A stretch of 64,000 nucleotides of DNA from Burkholderia diffusa (GTDB taxonomy: Bacteria > Pseudomonadota > Gammaproteobacteria > Burkholderiales > Burkholderiaceae): assembly GCF_001718315.1 (NCBI RefSeq), contig NZ_CP013362.1:1922001-1986000 (forward strand), given 5' to 3'. The notes beneath the pieces were generated by a model that saw only the letters and a program-made list of their open reading frames with translations, searched no databases and was not told where the DNA came from. This document shows positions 36,044 through 43,811 of this stretch, piece by piece (position 1 is the stretch's first letter; the number at the start of each line of letters is the position of its first letter). A program made the position numbers and the translations under genes.

Positions 36044-37180
36044 TCAGGAACGCTCACTTCCCTCACCTCTTGGCAGGTGCACCGCGAATACCGTTTCAGT
36101 CTGATCGGAGCGCGCGTCAATTCGGCCGTGGTGTGCTTTAGTAATCTCGCTGGCGATGTATAAGCCGAGCCCCAATCCAACATCCTCATCGGTTCTTTCC
36201 GATTGGTCGACTCCACGCTGAAGCGGGTCGAAGATACGGTCGAGCACGAGCGGATCGATGGCAGCCCCGCCATTCCCCACCTCGATATGCACCTCTGTGT
36301 CGTCCGACGTTACCGCCACCCGCACCGGCGTATCGGGCGCACCGTACTTGACGGCGTTGCTCACCAGATTACTCAGGAGTTGCTGCAGCCGCTGATCATC
36401 CCAGTCGCCCCGTAGGTCGCCCCTCGTGTCAACCTTGATCTCACGATTCGGATGAACGGCTCGCAATTCATCGACCACATTCGTGAGGACATGAGCGAGA
36501 TCCGTATTGCGAGGAACAATGCTGATGCCTAACCCGAGCTGGGTCCGATTGAAATCGCAGAGATCGTCGAGGAGACCTTGCATGCGGCCACCACTCCTGA
36601 TCAGCCGGGCCGCGGCCTCCGATATTTCCTCGCCCGCGTTGAGCGCCGAAAGATACGAGGCCGTTACCTGAATGGTCTGCAGCGGCGTGCGCATGTCGTG
36701 ACCCAGCATACCCAGCAACAAGTCGCGAGCCTGCTCGACCTGCGCGGTAAAAAAAGCAACTGATTCTGCGAGCGCCTGGTCGATCGCCTCATTGAAGCGA
36801 ATCATGTCATCCAAGTGCGGTGCGCTCGGCTGGCACTCGTCGATCCACAAGCGCAGCACGCTGGCACGCAGAGCCCGATACTCGGCCGCCAACTGATTGA
36901 TGTTGAAGCCTCGTCGGGCGCGCAGAACGGCATGCGTCTGCGCCGCCGTCTCGTTGGCGTTCGCCGGTTCGCGAGCGCGCCCAAGCGATTTGTCGTGTTG
37001 CTCTTCCCTTGTTTGCGGGGTACGTAGGTCTTTGGCCACGGCCTCCAGGATCTGGCGCGCGTGGTCGCGTAGCCCTCGCGAGTCCATGCTTTTCGCAGCC
37101 GGTAGCAGCGTGGCAGCGAACGCTTCCCACTGCACCAGGATCGGTTCCATGTTCCAAACGATGAAATCAGCTAGACGCAT
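36044..37180 (-). CDS. Sensor histidine kinase with RsbRD-type N-terminal domain
   Basis: The 378-residue protein starts MRLADFIVWNMEPILVQWEAF, an RsbRD-like N-terminal domain (about 1-70) seen in soluble Burkholderia kinases. A HisKA domain follows, with H161 in MLGHDMRTPLQ. The HATPase domain has N-box NLVSNAVKYG (N275), NGG at 303-305 where Asp is more usual, and G2 box GLGLGL at 335-340. There are no membrane segments or receiver domain, and no response regulator is adjacent. Codon use is less GC-biased than in neighbours, and it lies next to integrase and FabF debris, so transfer is likely. It appears intact. Confidence 0.82.
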   Translation of the reverse strand: MRLADFIVWNMEPILVQWEAFAATLLPAAKSMDSRGLRDHARQILEAVAKDLRTPQTREEQHDKSLGRAREPANANETAAQTHAVLRARRGFNINQLAAEYRALRASVLRLWIDECQPSAPHLDDMIRFNEAIDQALAESVAFFTAQVEQARDLLLGMLGHDMRTPLQTIQVTASYLSALNAGEEISEAAARLIRSGGRMQGLLDDLCDFNRTQLGLGISIVPRNTDLAHVLTNVVDELRAVHPNREIKVDTRGDLRGDWDDQRLQQLLSNLVSNAVKYGAPDTPVRVAVTSDDTEVHIEVGNGGAAIDPLVLDRIFDPLQRGVDQSERTDEDVGLGLGLYIASEITKAHHGRIDARSDQTETVFAVHLPRGEGSERS

Positions 37181-37919
37181 GTCGCCCCCCCCAAACGGAA
37201 TGAACGGTGGATGCTTTTGTCTCTTCGCGACGATATCACGTGAATACCGGCGATCGAAGGCGATCACATCGAAAACCGACCGCAGTTCCGTCGTCAGGTA
37301 ACGCCACCTCATGACAGCCCCCATAGGTCGTCCCGAAGCGGCAACGACATCCGTTTGCAGCCGAATGACAGGAACGCGTATTGCTCGGCCGTATCGCCCG
37401 GCTTCATGCTCTCGACAACTCAACTCCGATCCGGCATCAATCCGCGGATCGCCGGATTGAAGTGCCATCGCCAACCATTCGATCGATCGTTATCCGGATT
37501 CGTTATCGATATTTTCACAATCGCAGCTTTTACCGATTCACCGAGTAATAATTGCAATTTAAAAAGCAATTGAATATTAAAAAATCCGCAAACAGCATTG
37601 ACTTTTACTTTCATCGAAATTTAGAATCCCATACAACATATTTCGTCTGAGCCTTCAGCACCTGCGAACGGCGCCGTTCGCAGGTACGACAACGTTCTCA
37701 ACTGACTGCGCCCGCATCACACCGGGCGGCGCGTCCTTTTGCCTTCACTTTTCGGCATTCATCGTTCAATCGATTAAAAGCCGTTCAATTCGCCCCGGGC
37801 ATCACACCACGATTAATTCCGGGCATTTTCAGAATGCCCGCGACGCAGCACAAAGCGAATCAAGCCGTCCGCTCACCCAGGCATTCCGATAAAAAAGCAC
37901 ATGCATCAGGAGGGTCGTC
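37181..37919. other. 739-bp gene-poor, AT-richer interval
   Basis: No convincing gene was found. The frame upstream of the kinase stays open to 37474 but lacks similarity to the family. The part 37480-37640 is markedly AT-rich for this genome and has a 64-residue minus-strand frame of no recognised type. A perfect 26-bp palindrome lies at 37660-37685. The last 100 bp probably hold the promoter of the lipoprotein gene at 37920. Confidence 0.6.
37660..37685. repeat. Perfect 26-bp palindrome
   Basis: ACCTGCGAACGGC is followed directly by its exact complement GCCGTTCGCAGGT. No T tract follows on either strand, so it is not a typical terminator. It may be an operator or a recombination or insertion site. 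Confidence 0.7.
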
Positions 37920-40067
37920 ATGAACATGCACCGCTTCACGAAATCGCTGTGTCTCGGATTCGTCTGCGCCGGCCTGCTTTCAGCCTGCAACGACAATGAC
38001 GTGCAGTCGGGCGGTACGCCGTCGAACAGCGCCGCCCTGTCGTTCCGTATGGACACCGGCGGGCAGATCAACGCGTTCTACCGGCAGGACAAGGTAGCCG
38101 CGCACCTGCTGGTGCGCTCGTCGACGAAACCGCGTCTGCTCGTGGTGTTTCCGGCCGGCAACAGCGGAACCGGGCTGTGGTTCGACGACACCGCCCAGCC
38201 GGTGAACTGGAGCCTCGGCACGCCGCCGTCCGCGCTGTCGGCGCCCGATACGCACGGTCGCCCGCTGTACGGCATCGGCGCTGACGTGTCGGTCGACACC
38301 GACACGCTGACGATCCGCCAGGGCCTGCTGGGTAACGTGCGCTTCCTGCGCGACTTCAACGGCGGCGCGACGATTCCGCCGGAAATCGTCACCGCCCCGT
38401 CGATCCTGGGCAGCACCGCGCAATGGCAGCGCGACCGGATCGATGGCGCGCCCGGCCAGATGCTGCGCATCACGCTGCGCGATGGCGGCAGCGTCACGAC
38501 AGCCGCGGGCGGCAAGCTCGTGCTGCGCGCGGCAGCCGGCGCGCGTACGCTGAAACTGCACGTCGACGCGCTGTCGGGCGAGACGCCGTTGTCGCCGATC
38601 CTGCGCGCGGACCTGCTTGCGCCGTCCGTGAATCCCGACCCGGTCAGCCAGAACGTACTCGAATTCCTGAGCTTCCACGACAAGCTGCTGGCTGGCTCGT
38701 GGCAATACGACACCTACTTCGGCCGCGACACGCTGATCTCCGTGCGCATGCTGATGCCGGTGCTCGAGCCGGCGGCGATCGAGGCCGGCCTGACGTCGGT
38801 GCTGAGTCGCCTGTCGAACGACGGCAAGGTCGCGCACGAGGAAGGCATCGGCGAATTCGCGCTCGTCGACAACGCAAAGCACGGCCGGCCGAACGATGCA
38901 ACGCCGACCTACGATTACAAGATGATCGACAGCGACTACCTGCTCGCGCCGATCGCGGCGGCCTGGCTGATCGACGACCCGCGCGGTCAGGCGCGCGCGG
39001 CCGCGTATCTCGCGCAACGCGGCGGCGACGGTCAGACGAACGGCAGCCGGCTCGTCGTCAACCTGCTGCACGTCGCGGCGACCGCGCAGCCATTCGCGCA
39101 GCAGCCGTCGGTCGCGAACCTGATCCACCTGCGACCCGGCGAGATCGTCGGCAACTGGCGCGACAGCACCGACGGGCTCGGCGGCGGCGTCTATCCGTAC
39201 GACGTGAATGCGGTGCTCGTGCCGGCCGCGCTGCGCGCGGCGAATGCGTTTCTCGCGCACGGCCTGCTTGATCCTTACCTGGACGCCGGGCAACGTGCGA
39301 CGCTCGCGAACACGGCGGCCGAGGCGGCTACCTGGGAGCAGCAGGCGCCACCGCTGTTCCAGGTGAGCGTGCCGGCCGCGCAGGCGGCGACCGACGTGTC
39401 GGCCTATGCGCCGTCCGCCGGTGTGCCGGCCGGCACCGCGCCGAACGCGCCGCTGACGTTCTACGCGCTGTCGCTCGACCAGCAAGGCACGCCGATCCCC
39501 GTGATGAATTCCGACGGCGGCTTCGCGCTGTTGTTCGGCACACCGCCGGACGACCAGCTCCAGCGGATCGTCACCGACGTCACGCGGCCGTTCCCGACCG
39601 GGCTCGTCACCGATGCCGGGATGCTGATCGCGAACCCCGCGTATGCGAATCAGGCGCTGTGGCCCAAGTTCACCAGTTCCGCCTATCACGGCACGGTGAT
39701 CTGGTCGTGGCAGCAGGCGATGTGGGTCGCCGGGCTCGACCGCCAGCTCGCGCGCCAGGATCTATCCGACACGACGCGCACACTGCTGACGCAGGCACGG
39801 CAGACGATCTGGCAGGTGATCTCGAACGGACGCGACATGCGCACATCCGAAATGTGGACTTGGTCGTATGTGAACGGCCAGTACCAGACCGATGCATTCG
39901 GCACGCGCAGCGCAGATGCGACCGAGGCCAACGCGGCGCAGCTGTGGAGCACGACGTATCTCGCGATTCGCGATCCGCAACTGCGCACGGGCAAGTACTG
40001 GTGGCAGGCGTCGCAGCGGATGCAGGACGCGCAGCCGGAGCGTGCGTCGGCCATCGCGTCGCGATAG
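37920..40067 (+). CDS. Large lipoprotein with six-hairpin glycosidase-like domain
   Basis: The 715-residue protein has a lipoprotein signal with lipobox LLSAC, Cys23. After a beta-rich N-terminal part (about 40-230), an all-helical region contains FGRDTLISVRMLMPVLEP, DYKMIDSDYLLAPIAAAWL, NWRDSTDGLGGGVYPYDVN and SSAYHGTVIWSWQQAMWVAG. This pattern of acidic/aromatic motifs resembles the (alpha/alpha)6 glycoside hydrolases related to glycogen-debranching and trehalase enzymes. I infer a surface or periplasmic carbohydrate-active enzyme; the substrate is unknown. An AGGAGGGTCGTC site precedes the ATG. It is a single gene convergent with a diguanylate cyclase. Confidence 0.75.
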   Translation: MNMHRFTKSLCLGFVCAGLLSACNDNDVQSGGTPSNSAALSFRMDTGGQINAFYRQDKVAAHLLVRSSTKPRLLVVFPAGNSGTGLWFDDTAQPVNWSLGTPPSALSAPDTHGRPLYGIGADVSVDTDTLTIRQGLLGNVRFLRDFNGGATIPPEIVTAPSILGSTAQWQRDRIDGAPGQMLRITLRDGGSVTTAAGGKLVLRAAAGARTLKLHVDALSGETPLSPILRADLLAPSVNPDPVSQNVLEFLSFHDKLLAGSWQYDTYFGRDTLISVRMLMPVLEPAAIEAGLTSVLSRLSNDGKVAHEEGIGEFALVDNAKHGRPNDATPTYDYKMIDSDYLLAPIAAAWLIDDPRGQARAAAYLAQRGGDGQTNGSRLVVNLLHVAATAQPFAQQPSVANLIHLRPGEIVGNWRDSTDGLGGGVYPYDVNAVLVPAALRAANAFLAHGLLDPYLDAGQRATLANTAAEAATWEQQAPPLFQVSVPAAQAATDVSAYAPSAGVPAGTAPNAPLTFYALSLDQQGTPIPVMNSDGGFALLFGTPPDDQLQRIVTDVTRPFPTGLVTDAGMLIANPAYANQALWPKFTSSAYHGTVIWSWQQAMWVAGLDRQLARQDLSDTTRTLLTQARQTIWQVISNGRDMRTSEMWTWSYVNGQYQTDAFGTRSADATEANAAQLWSTTYLAIRDPQLRTGKYWWQASQRMQDAQPERASAIASR

Positions 40068-40087
40068 CCGACGCCAGTGAAACGAAA

Positions 40088-40115
40088 GCCCCGCACGCTC
40101 ATGCTCGTGCGGGGC
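40088..40115. terminator. Hairpin between convergent genes
   Basis: GCCCCGCACG pairs with CGTGCGGGGC around an 8-nt loop. The plus side is followed by CTCATTC and the minus side by TTTCGTTT, so it is the better terminator for the minus-strand diguanylate cyclase gene. Confidence 0.6.
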
Positions 40116-40210
40116 CTCATTCTGGGCACATGCGAGACGGACATACCTCGCGTCGCGCCATAGCGTGGCGGCCCCGCGCGCCGCGTCATCGAATCCGCGG
40201 CCGCCGCTCG

Positions 40211-41611
40211 TCAGTGCGCGACCACGCGATTGCGCCCGTCGCGCTTCGCCTGGTACAGCCGCTCGTCGACCGCCCGCAGCAACGCATCGACCGTGCTCCC
40301 GTCGACACCGTACTGCGCGACGCCGACGCTGACCGTCACCTGCACGCGTTTGAAATCCAGCCCGAACGGCGAACTCGCGATCGACGAACGCACGCGCTCG
40401 GCCGTCATGCGCGCGCCTTCGAGCGGCATCTCGGGCAACAGCGCCATGAACTCCTCGCCGCCGACCCGCGCGAGCGCTCCGGCCGGACGAATCGCCTCGA
40501 GACACTGGCGCACGACGCCGCGCAGCACCTCGTCGCCGATCTGGTGCCCGTACGCGTCGTTGATGTTCTTGAAGTTGTCGAGATCCAGCGCGAGCAGACA
40601 AAACGGCGTGCCGTCGCGCTCCGCGCGCACGATCTCGCGCTCGACCTGCGCGATGAACTGGCGGCGGTTCGACGCGCCCGTCATCGGATCAGTCGCAGCC
40701 ATGTATTCGAGCTTCTGGTTCGTGCGGCGCAACTCCTGCAGTGCACTCTCGGTGCGCGCCATCGATTCCGACAGCCGGCTCATCAGGTCTTCCTGGCTGT
40801 AGATCGCCGAGAACGAGCGCGTCGTCTGCAGCGCCTGCACGACACCGTAGCTGAGCAGGAAGAAACCGCCCGCGAAGATCGCATGCGCGAGCCACCACAT
40901 GTGATTCCAGGGCTTGCCGAGGATGAACGCGAGCGACGACAGCGCGAACGCCATGATCGACACGCCGTAGATCACCATCAACGGCGAACGGATGCGCCGC
41001 GCGAGCAGCACGCCGACGTTGAGCAGCGAAAACACCAGCGCGCCGCCTTCCATCGACAGTCGCGTGCCCAGCGCGCCCGCGACCGGCGAATACGCGATGT
41101 AGGCGACCGCCGCGTTGACGGCCACGAACAACACGATCCACGGCAGCCACGTTCGCGCGCGCGTACGCTTCTCGACCCGATCGGGCGGCTGCGAGTACGA
41201 CAGCAGGCCCGTCAGCAGCAGGATCGACATCACGAGGCGCGATGCGGGCCCGTACAGCAGGAACAGCCAGATGTTGTGATGCGCCATGCCGGTGAAGAGA
41301 CCGTGCAGCGCATAGATCATCGCGAAACCCAGAAAGCCAAGTGTCAGCCAGCGCAGCAGTGGCTCGCCGGACGATCGGTAGCACACCCACGTCACGTAGG
41401 TGACGAATGCACCTTCGAGGGTCGCGGCCGCGATCGCGATTTCATGGAAAGCGTGGCTCTCGAACACGACGTGCGGGTCGCTGAAGATCCACAGATAGGC
41501 AATCAGATAGGCTGGCAGCAATGCGAAACCGACCAGCAGGCATTTCGCATAGAGCTTCGCGGCCGCGGTGACGACACGCGGCGGTTCCCCGGCTGCATAG
41601 GTCGTGCTCAA
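40211..41611 (-). CDS. Membrane diguanylate cyclase (GGDEF protein)
   Basis: The 466-residue protein has about eight hydrophobic segments in residues 20-262, resembling MASE4-type sensor domains. A short coiled coil (about 270-302) follows, then a GGDEF domain with GGEEF at 384-388. Active-site context LDLDNFKNINDAYGHQIGD is intact, so c-di-GMP synthesis is expected. The inhibitory I-site is degenerate: RPAG (375-378) replaces RxxD, so product feedback may be lost. No EAL domain is fused. The ligand of the membrane sensor is unknown. Confidence 0.92.
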   Translation of the reverse strand: MSTTYAAGEPPRVVTAAAKLYAKCLLVGFALLPAYLIAYLWIFSDPHVVFESHAFHEIAIAAATLEGAFVTYVTWVCYRSSGEPLLRWLTLGFLGFAMIYALHGLFTGMAHHNIWLFLLYGPASRLVMSILLLTGLLSYSQPPDRVEKRTRARTWLPWIVLFVAVNAAVAYIAYSPVAGALGTRLSMEGGALVFSLLNVGVLLARRIRSPLMVIYGVSIMAFALSSLAFILGKPWNHMWWLAHAIFAGGFFLLSYGVVQALQTTRSFSAIYSQEDLMSRLSESMARTESALQELRRTNQKLEYMAATDPMTGASNRRQFIAQVEREIVRAERDGTPFCLLALDLDNFKNINDAYGHQIGDEVLRGVVRQCLEAIRPAGALARVGGEEFMALLPEMPLEGARMTAERVRSSIASSPFGLDFKRVQVTVSVGVAQYGVDGSTVDALLRAVDERLYQAKRDGRNRVVAH

Positions 41612-41855
41612 TTCGGTCCCCGTTCGGTCTGCTGCGTGGTTCGAACGTTCACGGTGCCGAATGCGCGCGATGCATCGACTGCGCCGGCTACCGGAAACGC
41701 ATCACGTACGCCGGTGCGACGCACGCGTTGCCCCATCCCGCCGAAAGGCAAATGTCAGAGCAAGTATAGGTGCGGCAATTCGTTTGACAAGTAAGGGGAA
41801 ACGGCAGCATCGAACCGGCGCCGTTTGCTTCCCGATCCTTTCGAATCACATGCGA

Positions 41856-41889
41856 CGGCCGCAGCTTGCGTCAATGCAAGCGGCGGCCG
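41856..41889 (-). other. Long hairpin after the thiolase gene
   Basis: A 14-bp stem with one mismatch (arms 41856-41869 and 41876-41889) and a 6-nt loop lies 19 bp after the thiolase stop. There is no T tract, so it may protect the mRNA 3' end or act with Rho. Confidence 0.55.
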
Positions 41890-41907
41890 TCGGCCGGCAA
41901 GCAAAAA

Positions 41908-43086
41908 TCAGACGATTTCGAACAGCCCGGCGGCACCCTGCCCGCCGCCGATGCACATCGTGACGACCACGTACTTCACGCCGCGCCGCTTGCCTTCGAT
42001 CAACGCATGGCCCGTCAGGCGCGCACCCGACACGCCATACGGGTGGCCGACCGCGATCGCGCCGCCGTTCACGTTCAGCCTGTCATCAGGAATCCCGAGC
42101 GTATCGCGGCAGTACAGCACCTGTACCGCGAACGCTTCGTTCAGCTCCCACAGGCCAATGTCGTCTACCTTCAGCCCCGCCTGCTTCAGCAGCTTCGGCA
42201 CCGCGAACACCGGGCCGATGCCCATCTCGTCCGGCTCGCAGCCGGCGACCGCGAAACCGCGGAACACGCCGAGCGGCTGCAGCCCTTCGCGCTGGGCCAC
42301 ATCCGCGTTCATCACCACGCACGCCGACGCGCCGTCCGAGAACTGGCTCGCGTTGCCCGCGGTGATCACGCCGCCCGGCACGGCGGAACGGATCTTCGAC
42401 ACGCCGTCGAGCGTCGTGTCGGGCCGGATGCCTTCGTCTGCCGATACCGTCACCTCCTGCGTGAACAGCCGGCCCGTCGCCTTGTCGGCAATGCCCGCGC
42501 GAACGGTGATCGGCACGATCTCGTCGTCGAAGCGCCCTGCTTCCTGCGCGGCCGCGGCGCGCAGTTGCGACTGCACGCCGTACTCGTCCTGCCGCTCCTT
42601 CGCGATCCCGTAGCGCTTCGCGACGTTTTCCGCCGTCTGCAGCATGTTCCAGTAGATCTCGGGCTTGTGATCGACGAGCCAGCTCTCCTGGATCATGTGC
42701 CGGTTCATCTCGTTCTGCACGCACGAGATCGATTCGACCCCGCCCGCGACGTACACGTCGCCCTCGCCCGCGATGATCCGCTGCGCGGCGAGCGCAATGG
42801 TCTGCAGCCCTGATGAACAGAAACGGTTCACCGTCATCCCCGGCACGCTCACCGGCAACCCCGCGCGCAGCGCGATCTGCCGTGCGATGTTCGCGCCGGT
42901 CGCGCCTTCAGGGTTCGCGCAGCCCATCATCACGTCCTCGATGCGCGCGGGGTCGAGCTTCGCGCGTTCGAGCGCGGCCGCGACCACGTGGCCGCCGAGC
43001 GTCGCGCCGTGCGTCATGTTGAATGCGCCACGCCACGATTTCGCGAGCGGCGTGCGGGCGGTCGATACGATTACGGCTTCGGTCAT
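41908..43086 (-). CDS. Acetyl-CoA acyltransferase (thiolase)
   Basis: The 392-residue thiolase has nucleophilic Cys in [11 protein letters not shown], the His in [17 protein letters not shown] and the second Cys in [17 protein letters not shown]. It carries out the last step of fatty-acid beta-oxidation or a related acyl-CoA route. It is the last gene of the minus-strand set acyl-CoA ligase, FadB-type enzyme, nicotinamidase, thiolase, lying 49 bp after the nicotinamidase gene. An AAGGAGA site precedes the ATG. Confidence 0.94.
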   Translation of the reverse strand: MTEAVIVSTARTPLAKSWRGAFNMTHGATLGGHVVAAALERAKLDPARIEDVMMGCANPEGATGANIARQIALRAGLPVSVPGMTVNRFCSSGLQTIALAAQRIIAGEGDVYVAGGVESISCVQNEMNRHMIQESWLVDHKPEIYWNMLQTAENVAKRYGIAKERQDEYGVQSQLRAAAAQEAGRFDDEIVPITVRAGIADKATGRLFTQEVTVSADEGIRPDTTLDGVSKIRSAVPGGVITAGNASQFSDGASACVVMNADVAQREGLQPLGVFRGFAVAGCEPDEMGIGPVFAVPKLLKQAGLKVDDIGLWELNEAFAVQVLYCRDTLGIPDDRLNVNGGAIAVGHPYGVSGARLTGHALIEGKRRGVKYVVVTMCIGGGQGAAGLFEIV

Positions 43087-43135
43087 GCGAGTCTCCTTCG
43101 GTCCTGCTTCATGTCCTGAATCGGATGGGAATGCG

Positions 43136-43768
43136 CTACGCCGTCGGGCGCGCGCCCGCGGACGTCACATGTGCGACGCCCGCAGCCTGCATCTGTTGCC
43201 ATGCGTGCGCGAGCGACCCGTTCAGGTCGATCGCACGGCACGCATCGTTGATCACGGCGGCCTCGAAGCCGGCCGCGCGCGCATCGAGCGCGGACCACGC
43301 GACGCAATAGTCGGTCGCGAGCCCGCAACACCACACGCGCTTCGCGCCGAGCTCGCGCAGATAGCCGGCGAGCCCCGTGCGCGTCGTGCGATCGGCTTCG
43401 ACGAACGCGGAATAGCTGTCGACCTGCGCGTCGCCGCCCTTGCGGATCACGAGCCTCGCATGCGGGACGTCGAGGTCGCGATGCAGCGCCGCGCCTTCGG
43501 TGTCCTGCACGCAATGCACGGGCCACAGCACCTGCTCGCCGTACGACAGCGCGAGCATCGAGAACGGCTCGCGCCCCGGGTGATTCGCCGCGAACGATAC
43601 GTGCTCGCGCGGGTGCCAGTCCTGCGTCAGCACGACCTGGTCGAAGCGTCGCGCGAGCGCGTTGATCACCGGCACGACCGCGTCGCCGTCCGGCACCGCG
43701 AGTGCGCCGCCCGGCATGAAGTCGTACTGCACGTCGATCACGAGCAACACGTCGTCAGTGCGTTTCAT
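43136..43768 (-). CDS. pncA: Nicotinamidase
   Basis: The 210-residue isochorismatase-fold amidase has the triad D12 (LVIDVQYDF), K110 (VIRKGGD) and C155 (GLATDYCV). The metal-site segment [12 protein letters not shown] is also present. Length and spacing match E. coli PncA. It converts nicotinamide to nicotinate in NAD salvage. The gene sits between the FadB-type and thiolase genes with gaps of 43 and 49 bp, an unusual place that suggests cotranscription with beta-oxidation genes. Start 43768 matches the family N-terminus. Confidence 0.94.
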   Translation of the reverse strand: MKRTDDVLLVIDVQYDFMPGGALAVPDGDAVVPVINALARRFDQVVLTQDWHPREHVSFAANHPGREPFSMLALSYGEQVLWPVHCVQDTEGAALHRDLDVPHARLVIRKGGDAQVDSYSAFVEADRTTRTGLAGYLRELGAKRVWCCGLATDYCVAWSALDARAAGFEAAVINDACRAIDLNGSLAHAWQQMQAAGVAHVTSAGARPTA

Positions 43769-43811
43769 TGTGTTTCTCCTTGCAAGCCGGGCCGCGCCGT
43801 CACGCACGGCG

